Positions 42,723 through 51,643 of a stretch of DNA of 64,000 bases are shown piece by piece; positions within the stretch are counted from its first letter, which is position 1; each line of letters starts with the position of its first letter. Under the pieces are notes generated by a model. The model saw nothing but the letters and a program-made list of their open reading frames with translations. It ran no database searches and had not been told where the DNA came from. The stretch is from DATMRS01 sp035566015 (lineage in GTDB: Bacteria > Pseudomonadota > Alphaproteobacteria > Sphingomonadales > Sphingomonadaceae): contig DATMRS010000004.1 in NCBI GenBank assembly GCA_035566015.1, positions 148,828 to 212,827 of the forward strand, written 5' to 3'. A program made the translations under genes and the position numbers.

Positions 42723-43691
42723 TTACTGGCCGGTGCCGAAATCCTTCTTGAACGCCGCCGCGCTGAGTGGCTGCCGCCCCGACGAAATCTCGCCGTTGAA
42801 GTCGCCCGCATTGTAATCCCAATAGGTATGATAGGCGACGTTGTTGGCGCGGATGAAGGCAGCGACATTGTTGATGAAGGTGGGATCGTCGCCAAAGCCA
42901 TGGCCATCAGGCCGCGTGCCGGTGCCCCATTCGGGCAGTGCCATCGGTTTGCCGTGGCGGGTCGCGAAATCCTTCAGCCAGTCCAGCCCATAAGGCTGCG
43001 AGGCGACCGCCTTCCAGCGTACTTCGGGGTCGGTGCTGTTGGTGGCCCAGGACTGGTTGTATAAATCAAGGCCGATGATATCGACGACATCGTCGCCGGG
43101 ATAGACCTTGTCGGGCGCGATCTGCTGCTGGCCCTGGGCCGGGTTCCAGACGATCTTGAAACGCTGGCCGGGCACGCTGCGGAACGCCTGGACGATCCGT
43201 CGGAAATAGGCCTTGAAGCTTTCGGGGTCCTGCGCTGCGGCCCAAGGATACCAGCCGCCGTTGAACTCCCAGCCGATCCGGAGATAGGCGTCGGGATAGC
43301 CCTTGGCCACCAGCAGCTTGCCCAGCGCCACGAAATGTTGGTCATAGGCGCCGGTCGCGCCTTCGCGCAACGTGGTACCCGATCCGTTGCTCATTAGCAT
43401 CGGCACCGATTGCGACAGGTGGTAATTCTTGCCCTGCCAGCAGCCCAGCGCCCAGTTGACTGAACTCAGCATGTGCGACCAGTCGGTCAGTTCAGTGAAT
43501 TCGGTCACGCCATCGGCGTGGCGGCCGAGCAGTGCCTCGAAGGGGGCCATGCGCCCAGCGCCCGTGCAGCCCGCGCCGCGATAGGTGAAAACTTCGGCCG
43601 TTTTGGCGAGGGCCGGACCGGTCCAGAGCGCCGCCAGAGCAATCGCGATCGAAATGTGCCGTAAGGGCGTGGTGTGCCGCAGGGTACGCAT
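42723..43691 (-). CDS. Secreted GH26-like glycoside hydrolase
   Basis: The 322-residue protein has a signal peptide (cleavage near ALA-KTA, residue 29) and a single barrel domain. GWEFNGGWYPW carries the likely acid/base Glu142, and LPEWGTG carries the nucleophile Glu254, as in GH26 beta-mannanases and related endoglycanases. AGGAGA lies seven bases from the ATG. Position next to wzy suggests that it trims or degrades the locus product, like glycanases in other exopolysaccharide loci. That role is inferred. Confidence 0.8.
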   Translation of the reverse strand: MRTLRHTTPLRHISIAIALAALWTGPALAKTAEVFTYRGAGCTGAGRMAPFEALLGRHADGVTEFTELTDWSHMLSSVNWALGCWQGKNYHLSQSVPMLMSNGSGTTLREGATGAYDQHFVALGKLLVAKGYPDAYLRIGWEFNGGWYPWAAAQDPESFKAYFRRIVQAFRSVPGQRFKIVWNPAQGQQQIAPDKVYPGDDVVDIIGLDLYNQSWATNSTDPEVRWKAVASQPYGLDWLKDFATRHGKPMALPEWGTGTRPDGHGFGDDPTFINNVAAFIRANNVAYHTYWDYNAGDFNGEISSGRQPLSAAAFKKDFGTGQ

Positions 43692-43707
43692 ACTCGGGTC
43701 TCCTGTT

Positions 43708-45024
43708 TCAACGGTGCCGCTCGGAACGCAACACGAAAGCGGCTCTGCCGGGTACGGAACGAGTTGGGTCGTTCCCATCGGACCAGATGCAAAGGATGGC
43801 GGCCAGGATAACGAGCGGCGGGAACAGGAGGTTGCCGCCGCCAAGCTGGAAATTCACGAACAGAAACAAAGAGACGATGGCGATCGGCCGTCGCCACAGG
43901 CTCGCCAGAAAGAAGGTCATGAAGCTGAGCAGGCCGAAAACACCATATTCGACGAACAGCTTCAGCGCCGCGTTGCCGCCGCCCATCGCGAAGAAATGCG
44001 CCCGCTCCAGCGCGCCCGGGCCGAGGCCGATCAGCACGCGCGTCTCGCCCCACACCGATGCGATCACGTCGAACTGCGTCATATAGCGGGCATGCGCGCT
44101 CGATCCGGTGGCGGAGAGCTCGTCGGTGCGGCCTGCCAGTGCGCCGAACTGATCGGGGAAGGCGAGGGCGCCGATGAGGATCAGCGCCAGCGCCAGCGCC
44201 GCGAAGGCCAGCATTCGCCAGATATCGCGGCGGTCGAAAAGCGGATAGAGGACGCAGGCGATCGATAGCGCCAGCAGACCGGTTCCTGCATAGGTGAACA
44301 GATAGGCGATCCCGTAGAGCGGCAGGAAGCGCCATTCGCGCCGGATGAAGAAGTCCACCAGCATACCGAGCGCCAGAAGCTGCGAAAATATGCTTGGCTC
44401 CAGAAGGAAGAAGCCATTCGAGCGCAGGACCGACGATCCATATGCGACGACCGGATGATAATTATAGAGCGGCTCGGCGAGGATCGGCCGGAGCGAAGGC
44501 ACGGCGAGCATGAACGAGAACAGCCGCACGCCCGCGAATTGGGCGAGGTACTGGATAATGCCCAGCACCGCGGTCAGCCGGACATAGAAGATGAAAATCG
44601 TGAATGTCTGCGATCCGTCGAAGCGCGCGGTCGGCCGTATCGTCAGTCCCGCATAGAGGATCAGGATACCTAGAAGTGAGGCTAGGCTGAATCCCTCGAT
44701 ACGTGGATCGGGCGCATTGACCGCGAACAGCGCGCTTATCACCGCGACGACCGCGAAGGCGCCGTAGAAGCCGAGCGACAGTGGCCGGAACTCGGCGCGC
44801 TCGGTCGCCAGCATCCAGCCCACGAGCGCCAGGAACAGCGGAAAACACAAGAAGAGCGGACTGCCGCCGAAATAGACGCAGAAGCGTTGCAGGCAGATGC
44901 AGCCGATCAATCCCAGATGGACGAACAGCAGGCTGGCGAGCCGGTCGCCCCCCCGCCTTGACGCGGTGGTCGGCATCGCGCTGTCCATATATCGGAGCGT
45001 CAGCGCGGGTTCGGTGCTTCTCAT
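43708..45024 (-). CDS. wzy: Wzy-type O-antigen/exopolysaccharide polymerase
   Basis: The 438-residue protein has about eleven transmembrane segments and a large periplasmic loop around residues 320-350 (GRTDELSATGSSAHARY). This layout is typical of Wzy and O-antigen ligase proteins; sequence is poorly conserved in the family. Context with wzx, wzc and wza supports polymerase. The ATG at 45024 overlaps the upstream acyltransferase stop (ATGA); MDSAMP at 44988 is an alternative start. Confidence 0.8.
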   Translation of the reverse strand: MRSTEPALTLRYMDSAMPTTASRRGGDRLASLLFVHLGLIGCICLQRFCVYFGGSPLFLCFPLFLALVGWMLATERAEFRPLSLGFYGAFAVVAVISALFAVNAPDPRIEGFSLASLLGILILYAGLTIRPTARFDGSQTFTIFIFYVRLTAVLGIIQYLAQFAGVRLFSFMLAVPSLRPILAEPLYNYHPVVAYGSSVLRSNGFFLLEPSIFSQLLALGMLVDFFIRREWRFLPLYGIAYLFTYAGTGLLALSIACVLYPLFDRRDIWRMLAFAALALALILIGALAFPDQFGALAGRTDELSATGSSAHARYMTQFDVIASVWGETRVLIGLGPGALERAHFFAMGGGNAALKLFVEYGVFGLLSFMTFFLASLWRRPIAIVSLFLFVNFQLGGGNLLFPPLVILAAILCIWSDGNDPTRSVPGRAAFVLRSERHR

Positions 45025-46154
45025 TGGAGCGGCGCCGGCAGCGAGACATGCGCGTCGACCGAGGCGGTGACGGGCGCTTCGGCCTTGCGGCCCTGCGGAC
45101 CCAGCCGACGGAGGAAACGCGTCAGCCTGAGTTCGATCCAGTGCTGGCTGTAATGGGCGAGGATCAGCGCCGGCGGCAGCGAAACCACGGCGAGCAGCAG
45201 TTGCGCCGCGTCGCCCACCGCCGCGAATGTACCGCTCGCCTTCAGCGCCTGCTTGGCGAACGCCATGACGAGCGGGTGCGAGAGATAGAAGCTGTAGCTG
45301 ATCGTGCCGAGCCACTGGAAGATTTCGGTGCGCAGCAGCCGGCAGAAGGGTCCTTGCTGCGAGGCGATCCCCAGCAGGGCGAAGGTGCCGACCAGCCCGG
45401 TCGCCAGCGTCAGCGGCAGCATCGCCGTCCAGTCGCCGAACGGCATCGCCGCGGGGCTCAGCGTCATGATGTCGCCGCCGCGCGCGAGGTCGATCGCCCG
45501 CCAACCCAGGAGGAACAGGAGGAGTGCAAGCGCCGGAAATCGCACGAAACGTTGCAGGCGCGCACCGTCGAGCATCCCGCTCGCGATCAGCACGCCCGCC
45601 GGCATCAGGATCGCGCGCGGGAAGAAGGCGAGGAGGACCGCGCCGACGATGATCGCCACCGCGATCCACGCCCTGCCCGCCTGCGCGCGGAGCGCCCAGC
45701 AGCCGGCGCACAGCGCGTAGAAGGTGAGTTCATAGCCCAGCGACCAAGCGGCCGGATTGACCTGCGGCAGCGCGATGAAGGGGGGCGGGGCGACGAAGTT
45801 CAGCACCCAGTCGCCCAGCGGCGGCAGCCACCCGCCCGTGCCGAGCGCGAACAGGGTGATCGCCACCAAGGTGCACCAGAGCAGCGGATAGATGCGCGTC
45901 GCCCGATCCCACAGGAACGCGCGGATCGACGCCGCCCGGCCGAGCGCGCCGACGATCACATAGCCGCTGATGCCGAAGAACAACTCGACGCCGAATTTCA
46001 GCGAGTTGAGGAAATAGACGTCGAAGCCGCTCCCGGCGACCGCGGCGAAGGTCGGCAGGCCCGAATGGGCGATATGGTAGACGAAGACCATCATCGCGAA
46101 GAGGCCCCGCGCGCCGTGGATCGTCGGATTGAAGGAACCTCGGCGTGGCGTCAT
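45021..46154 (-). CDS. Acyltransferase 3 family membrane protein
   Basis: A 377-residue protein with about ten transmembrane helices. The motif NPTIHGARGLFAMMVFVYHI near the N-terminus holds the catalytic His of the family, and FGVELFFGISGYVI is the second signature. Such enzymes acetylate or succinylate polysaccharides at the membrane. The ATG at 46154 was chosen; a GTG four codons upstream is possible. Together with the hexapeptide acyltransferase it indicates an acylated polymer. Confidence 0.87.
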   Translation of the reverse strand: MTPRRGSFNPTIHGARGLFAMMVFVYHIAHSGLPTFAAVAGSGFDVYFLNSLKFGVELFFGISGYVIVGALGRAASIRAFLWDRATRIYPLLWCTLVAITLFALGTGGWLPPLGDWVLNFVAPPPFIALPQVNPAAWSLGYELTFYALCAGCWALRAQAGRAWIAVAIIVGAVLLAFFPRAILMPAGVLIASGMLDGARLQRFVRFPALALLLFLLGWRAIDLARGGDIMTLSPAAMPFGDWTAMLPLTLATGLVGTFALLGIASQQGPFCRLLRTEIFQWLGTISYSFYLSHPLVMAFAKQALKASGTFAAVGDAAQLLLAVVSLPPALILAHYSQHWIELRLTRFLRRLGPQGRKAEAPVTASVDAHVSLPAPLQ

Positions 46155-46324
46155 GCGGAATACCACGAAAAAATCGCCCTAAACGGCCTGGTGGCGAACT
46201 GGTTGCGAGCCGATCGAGGTGTTGGGGCGTGTTTTGCGGCAACCTGTGCTATCTTGTCGACCGGGAGCGGGTGAGTCGATATATGCGTAGACGAAAGGCC
46301 AAAACCATGGAGAGGCGGGACATA

Positions 46325-46591
46325 ATGGCCATGGCCGATCGATCCGGGGTGCCGATGGAGGCCGGGTTCGTTACCGATTTGGTAAATACTCATTCTTACC
46401 ACGGCAGAATGGATTCTTCGCATCCCGATCATCCGGCGGACGGCCGGGAGCCATTGGCGATCGACGATGTCGCCCCGCGCGATGCTCAGCTTCCTCCTTC
46501 GCTCTACAATCGGGCAATCGATCTTCGCTATTGGGGCGCGGCGCTCGTCGGCGGCGGCCTGATCTGGGCGGCGTTGTTCAAGCTGCTCTGA
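46325..46591 (+). CDS. Small tail-anchored protein of unknown function
   Basis: An 88-residue protein. A hydrophilic N-terminal region rich in His, Asp and Pro is followed by LPPSLYNRAIDLRYWGAALV and a C-terminal membrane helix. It is not recognised. GAGAGG lies nine bases before the ATG at 46325; upstream ATGs at 46283 and 46307 are also in frame. It is on the plus strand alone among minus-strand export genes, ten bases before the convergent wzc gene ends. It could be an accessory of the export machinery. Confidence 0.55.
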   Translation: MAMADRSGVPMEAGFVTDLVNTHSYHGRMDSSHPDHPADGREPLAIDDVAPRDAQLPPSLYNRAIDLRYWGAALVGGGLIWAALFKLL

Positions 46592-46600
46592 CACGGCCGC

Positions 46601-48775
46601 TCACGCGCCATAATTCGCATAGCTGCGATATTCATGGTCCACATCGTCATAGGCGAAGGCGCCCACCGCCTTCATATTCACCTGCGTCATGACGACGCCC
46701 GCCGGGCGCACACCCACCGAGACGAGCCGCTTGATCGCCGCGCGCACCGCCGGCACGGGCGTATGGTTCCAGCGCACCACCATGATCGCCTGGTCGACAT
46801 GATCCATCAGGAAGCGCGATTCGGCGGCGGCAAGCGCCGGCGCGGTATCGATAACCACCAGATCGAACACGCCGTCCAGCCGCTCCATCAGCGTCCGTAG
46901 CTGCTCCTCGCTGTTCATCTGCCCCGGCGCGAAGGCCTGACGCAGCGCGGGGAGCACCCACAGGCCGCTATGTTCGTCGCGCAGCAGTGCATCCTTCACC
47001 GAGACATTACCCGAAAGGACGTCGAGCAACCCGTGGCTGGGTGACAGGCCCAATGTGGAGGCGATGCTCGGCCGCCTGATATCGCCGTCGATCAGCAGCG
47101 TGCGTCGTCCGCTCGCCGCCGCGACCCGCGCCAGCCAGACCGCGAGCGTCGATTTCCCTTCGCCCGGACGCGCCGAGGTGAGGCCCACCACGCGCGTCCG
47201 CGCCGGGCCGCCGTCCTTTTCGATATCGAGCAGCAGACTGCGCGTCGCCTCGGCGATCAGCGAGAGCGGCCGTTCGAGGACGAAATCGGCGGTCGGTATG
47301 TCCTTCTCCCCCGCCCGTGCAGTGGACTTGATCGAGGGGATGTTGACGATGTGCGGCAGGCCGAGATTTTCCTCCGCCTCGCGCGAGGAAACGATCCGCT
47401 TGTCGAAGATGTGGAGCAGCCACACCACCCCTGCCGCGAGCAGAGCGGCGAGCATCGCGCCCAGCGCGAGATTCAGCTTATGGTTCGGAAAGCTTGGCGC
47501 CTTGGGCGGCAGCGCGGGGGAGATGATCCGCGCGTCGGGATCGGCCACCACGGCCTGGCTTGCCACCATCGTCTGCCGTTGCAGCATCGTCGCATAATTG
47601 GTGCGCAGCGCCTCGGCCTTGCGCTCCAACTCGTTGAGTTTCACCGACGCTGCTTCGTTCGCCGCCAGTGTCGCCCGTGCCTGGCTGGCAATGCCGCTCG
47701 CCGCATTCTCGCGCTGTTGAGCGACCTGCACGCGCGCTTCCAGATTGGACATGACGCGCGAGATTTCGGCCTGGATCGCTTCGTCGACATCAGCCAGCTC
47801 GCGTTTCGCCTTGATGACGTCGGGATGCTCGGGGCGGTATTTCGCCTCCAACTCGGCCAGCTTCGCGCTCACCTGTGCGCGCTGCCCGCGAAGCTGGCTG
47901 ACGACGGAGGAACTCAACGCCTCGCCGACATCGTCGCCCTTCGATCCGCGCGCCAGTTGTGATCGGGCGGTGTTGAGGCGTGACCGCTCCTCCGCCAGCG
48001 CCGTCTGCGCCGCAGCCTCCTGCTGCTTGTAGACCGATTGCTCCTGCTCGGTCAGCGTAACGCCGTCCGCGCTCAGGAGACCATTGGCGCGGCGATATTG
48101 CGCGACGGCGGCTTCGGCGGACTCGACCTGCCCGCGCAGCTTGTCCAATTCGTGGCGCAAGTCGACATTGGCGTTGCGGGCGGCCGAAAGGCGCGTGTCG
48201 CTCTTGGCGATGGTATATTGATAGGCGAATGCGTTGGCGACTTTCGCGGCGAGGGTCGGGTCCTGCGATGTGAAGGAAACCGCCAGCACATTGGTATTGC
48301 CGGGCCGGTCCACCTTCACGCGGCTCGACACCGTGTCGAACACCGCCGCCTTGGCGCGCGCGGGCGGCAGGTTCGTCACTTCCTGCGGGAAACGGGGATC
48401 GCGCGCGGTCAGCGCCGCGATCACCAGATCGACCACCTCGTTCGATTTCAGGATCTGGACTTCGGTGTTGACCGCCGCGTCCTCGGCCGTCGTCTCGGGC
48501 AGGATACTGTTGTCCTTCGGCTGGACGTTCAGCACGCGCGAGTTGACGAGCAGGTCGGCGGTCGCGGTGAATTGGGGCGTCTGCCGATAGGTGTAGATTG
48601 CGATCCCGCCCAGAACGACGACGAATACCGCGAGAAAGGGCCATTTCCGCCGCCGGAGGATCGAAAGGATGCGCCGAAGCCGGTCGTCCTGCGCCGGCCG
48701 ATCGAGGGGCGGGGGCGTGTAGCGGCGGATCGCGCCGCCCCGGGTTTCGAGCTTGACGGGAAGATTCTCGTTCAT
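46601..48775 (-). CDS. wzc: Wzc-type polysaccharide co-polymerase with BY-kinase domain
   Basis: A 724-residue fusion. The Wzz domain with two membrane segments is followed by long coiled coils and the GNVR region. The tyrosine kinase has Walker A ARPGEGKST (about 535-543), Walker A' TLLIDGDIRRPS and Walker B DLVVIDTAP. The C-terminus has a short Tyr cluster (EYRSYANY). It controls chain length and couples synthesis to export. The ATG at 48775 follows GAGGA by seven bases; a GTG at 48781 is the alternative. Confidence 0.93.
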   Translation of the reverse strand: MNENLPVKLETRGGAIRRYTPPPLDRPAQDDRLRRILSILRRRKWPFLAVFVVVLGGIAIYTYRQTPQFTATADLLVNSRVLNVQPKDNSILPETTAEDAAVNTEVQILKSNEVVDLVIAALTARDPRFPQEVTNLPPARAKAAVFDTVSSRVKVDRPGNTNVLAVSFTSQDPTLAAKVANAFAYQYTIAKSDTRLSAARNANVDLRHELDKLRGQVESAEAAVAQYRRANGLLSADGVTLTEQEQSVYKQQEAAAQTALAEERSRLNTARSQLARGSKGDDVGEALSSSVVSQLRGQRAQVSAKLAELEAKYRPEHPDVIKAKRELADVDEAIQAEISRVMSNLEARVQVAQQRENAASGIASQARATLAANEAASVKLNELERKAEALRTNYATMLQRQTMVASQAVVADPDARIISPALPPKAPSFPNHKLNLALGAMLAALLAAGVVWLLHIFDKRIVSSREAEENLGLPHIVNIPSIKSTARAGEKDIPTADFVLERPLSLIAEATRSLLLDIEKDGGPARTRVVGLTSARPGEGKSTLAVWLARVAAASGRRTLLIDGDIRRPSIASTLGLSPSHGLLDVLSGNVSVKDALLRDEHSGLWVLPALRQAFAPGQMNSEEQLRTLMERLDGVFDLVVIDTAPALAAAESRFLMDHVDQAIMVVRWNHTPVPAVRAAIKRLVSVGVRPAGVVMTQVNMKAVGAFAYDDVDHEYRSYANYGA

Positions 48776-48777
48776 GC

Positions 48778-50055
48778 TCACATCCTCAAACCGATGCCTA
48801 CGAGCACGCGATTACGGTCGAACGACTTGTACCGGTCGATGCCCGAAGAGGAGAGGTCGAGCCGATCATAGCTCAGACGCAGCGAAAGATTGCGGTTCAA
48901 TTTATAATCGGCGCTCGCGCCGACGGTGAAGCGGCGGTCATGCCGGTCTATGCCGTTGAAGCGGTCACGCTCATATTCCGCATGGGCGGTCAGGATCAGC
49001 GATCGCAGCAGTTCGTGGTCGATCTGCACGCCACCGACAAGCTGGGTATAGCCGCTCGACGTCGGAATGCCCGAATCCTTGACGCTGCGCTGCGCCGTAA
49101 CGGTGACAGTCGTGAGCTGGCTCGGGAAGAACAGCACCTTCGAATTGATCGCCAGCCCTGAGAAGCTGCGAAACTGTGCACCGTGATAATCGGCGTGGAC
49201 ATAGCCGACGCCCACCTCGCCGCGCACCAGCACGGGCAGTTCGAAACGGACGCCACCCAGCAGTTCATAGGCTTTCGAACCGCGATCGGCGCCGATCGTG
49301 CTGTCCAGCCGATAGTCGGTCGTGTCGTAGGTTCCCTGCACGAAATAGGCGAGGGCGGGCGACTGGAGGATTTCGGCCCTCGCGCGCAGCCTTTTCAGGT
49401 CGTTGTCGCGATAATCCTGATCCAGCGGCATACCGTCGGGCAGCGTCGCATCGAAATAGTTTGAATGGGTGATGCCCGCCTCGCCGGAGATCAGGACATT
49501 GGCGAAGCGCTGCGAAACGCCGATCCCGGCGGTCTTGGTCTGATAGCGCACCGGCCGCTCGGTCAGAGTGAAGGCATCCTGCGATTCACGCGATTCGCGC
49601 GCATCCTTGAAGCGGCCGATGACGCGGACGCGCGTGCTGTCGCCCAGTTGCTGAATGCCATAGACCGAAAGATCGACATCCTCCTCATTTTCGGAGGTGC
49701 GATGCATGTAGCGATCTATCTGGCCGCTGGCGGTCAGCGTCAGTGACGTGCGCGACCAGTTCGACTGGAGCTGCGCGGTCGGCGCGACGCGGACGAACGA
49801 ATCGTCCACCTTATCGGTCGGCAGCGTCAGGACATTGTCGTTATACTCGCTCGACACCTCCACCGAGGGGTTGAGCGTGAAGCTGCCGACCGGAATGCCC
49901 GTCGGCTGATAGCCGGGAACGACGCGATCGCGCACCGCGACATAGCGGCCGAAGGTGAGCAGGCTCTCGTCGGGCGGCAGCATCTGCGCCTGCGCCGTCC
50001 CCGCGCTGCCGATGACGAGCGAGCCCCAGAGGAGGAAGAAAGAGTGGCGCGCCAT
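48778..50055 (-). CDS. Outer-membrane beta-barrel protein (BBP2-like) of the export operon
   Basis: The 425-residue protein has a signal peptide (AQA-QML near residue 24). After it come regularly spaced amphipathic strands and a C-terminus ending in an aromatic-hydrophobic strand (RVLVGIGLRM), as in beta-barrels. GSFTLNPSVEVSSEYNDNV resembles PF10082-type barrels. It sits between wza and wzc and overlaps both. A channel or scaffold role in polymer release is inferred. Confidence 0.75.
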   Translation of the reverse strand: MARHSFFLLWGSLVIGSAGTAQAQMLPPDESLLTFGRYVAVRDRVVPGYQPTGIPVGSFTLNPSVEVSSEYNDNVLTLPTDKVDDSFVRVAPTAQLQSNWSRTSLTLTASGQIDRYMHRTSENEEDVDLSVYGIQQLGDSTRVRVIGRFKDARESRESQDAFTLTERPVRYQTKTAGIGVSQRFANVLISGEAGITHSNYFDATLPDGMPLDQDYRDNDLKRLRARAEILQSPALAYFVQGTYDTTDYRLDSTIGADRGSKAYELLGGVRFELPVLVRGEVGVGYVHADYHGAQFRSFSGLAINSKVLFFPSQLTTVTVTAQRSVKDSGIPTSSGYTQLVGGVQIDHELLRSLILTAHAEYERDRFNGIDRHDRRFTVGASADYKLNRNLSLRLSYDRLDLSSSGIDRYKSFDRNRVLVGIGLRM

Positions 50056-50618
50056 CAGAAGAATCGCTCGAGCACCCGGACGGTGTCACCGGGCATTACC
50101 GGCAGATCGGGGGTCAGCCGGTATTTCTGTTCGCCCGCCTCGCCACGATGCTGGATCGCGACCGTCTTGTGATTGGCGCGATAGGTGAAGCCCCCGGCCG
50201 TGGCGACGGCGGCATTCACCGTCATGCCGACGCGATAGGGATATTGGCCCGCCTTGTTCACCTCGCCCAATATGTAGAAGGGCCGATATTCCTCGATCAC
50301 CGCGGTCACGCGCGGATTGTTGAGCGCGCCGGCGGCCAGCTTCGCGGTCAGAGCGGCCTGGAACTCGGCGAGCGTGAGCCCACTCGCCTTGACCGCGCCG
50401 ACCAGCGGGAAGGAAACGTCGCCGTCGCTGCGCACGATATATTCGCCCGTCAGCGCGTCCTCGCCATAAACGGTGATCTTGATCTTGTCGTCGGGCGCCA
50501 GGTGATAAACCGGGATCGGCCGGCTGGCCTGCGGATTGTCCACCGTCGCCGCGCCGCCCGCGCAGCCGGTGCAGAGCAGAAAGGCGATCATCCCCGACAA
50601 CAAGGTGGCGCGTTTCAT
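50055..50618 (-). CDS. wza: Wza/GumB-type polysaccharide export lipoprotein
   Basis: A 187-residue lipoprotein (lipobox LLCTGC, Cys near residue 19) with the Poly_export domain YHLAPDDKIKITVYGEDAL and an SLBB domain (FYILGEVNKAGQYPYRVGM). It lacks the long C-terminal amphipathic helix of E. coli Wza, as GumB-type proteins do. It should form the periplasmic part of the export channel. The ATG at 50618 overlaps the upstream GT stop by ATGA. Confidence 0.92.
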   Translation of the reverse strand: MKRATLLSGMIAFLLCTGCAGGAATVDNPQASRPIPVYHLAPDDKIKITVYGEDALTGEYIVRSDGDVSFPLVGAVKASGLTLAEFQAALTAKLAAGALNNPRVTAVIEEYRPFYILGEVNKAGQYPYRVGMTVNAAVATAGGFTYRANHKTVAIQHRGEAGEQKYRLTPDLPVMPGDTVRVLERFF

Positions 50619-51643
50619 TCCTGTTCTCCCTTGTGGTGCCAGCCAGTTCCGCGCGCGATCGGCCTGCGCGACCGGGCGATAACGCCCGAAACGAATTTTC
50701 GTCCAAACCCGCAGCCCCATGCCAGATGCATGGTTGCGATCGCGGGCGCCGCGAACAGCGTACAGGGCGATGGCTTGCGGAGAAACAAGGTTAATGTCGC
50801 TCCCGATATGAGTGCCAGATAGGCCAGCGGAACCAGCAGGAACTCGGCCCGGATCGGCGCCGCCAGCAGCGATAATATGACCGCCAGCACCAGCAGTGGC
50901 GGCAGCATCTGGCGCGGTTTCAGCCGCTCGCCATGTTTCAGCCGTGTCATCGCGCGGCCCTGGCCGTAGCGATAATATTGGCGGAAGAGGCCGCCTAATG
51001 TCCGGCGCGGAAAATAGGTCATCGCGATGTCGGTGGCCAGCCAGATGCGGCCGTTCGCCCGGCGGACGCGGCAGTCGAACTCGGCATCCTCATTGGCGAC
51101 GAAGCTTTCGTCATAGCCGCCGATCGCGCGGAAGATCGCCCGATCCATGCCGGCATGGTGGCCGTGATCGACGAAGCCCGATTGGCCGCCAACGCGATGC
51201 GCCGATCCGCCCGATCCGATCCGGCTGTTCTGCGCGGCGGCGATGCCACGCTGGAGGCAGGTCTCGCCCTGCGTGTCGAGGCGCACCGCGATCATCTCGG
51301 CGCCCGTCTCCGCAAAAGCGGCGAGGATGCGTGGCACATAATCGTCGGGGTAGAGCGCGTGCGCGTCGATCCTGACGAAGGTGTCCGCTCGCGGATCGGC
51401 GGCGGCGGCGGCGCGGTTGATGCCTGCCGCCTGAATGCGGTCGGGATTGTCGATCAGCCGGATACGTCCGTCCCGCCCCGCCGCGGCATCGACGATCATG
51501 CGCGTTCCGTCCGTGCTGCCGCCGTCGGCGATCACTATGTCGAGCACGATGTCGTCCGGGAGACGTGACAGTTGCTCCAGCAATATGCCGATCCGCGCGC
51601 GCTCGTTCAGCGTGGGGATGAGGATGGCGGCGCGGCGCTCCAT
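50615..51643 (-). CDS. ExoA-like GT2 glycosyltransferase
   Basis: A 342-residue protein with IPTLNERARIG, ADGGSTDGT (39-47) and RIDAHALYPDDYV as the metal and acceptor segments. FPRRTLGGLFRQYYRYGQGRA follows before three C-terminal membrane helices. The pattern matches ExoA, which adds the second sugar in succinoglycan synthesis. The sugar here is unknown. The start at 51643 overlaps the upstream stop (TGATG). Confidence 0.88.
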   Translation of the reverse strand: MERRAAILIPTLNERARIGILLEQLSRLPDDIVLDIVIADGGSTDGTRMIVDAAAGRDGRIRLIDNPDRIQAAGINRAAAAADPRADTFVRIDAHALYPDDYVPRILAAFAETGAEMIAVRLDTQGETCLQRGIAAAQNSRIGSGGSAHRVGGQSGFVDHGHHAGMDRAIFRAIGGYDESFVANEDAEFDCRVRRANGRIWLATDIAMTYFPRRTLGGLFRQYYRYGQGRAMTRLKHGERLKPRQMLPPLLVLAVILSLLAAPIRAEFLLVPLAYLALISGATLTLFLRKPSPCTLFAAPAIATMHLAWGCGFGRKFVSGVIARSRRPIARGTGWHHKGEQE

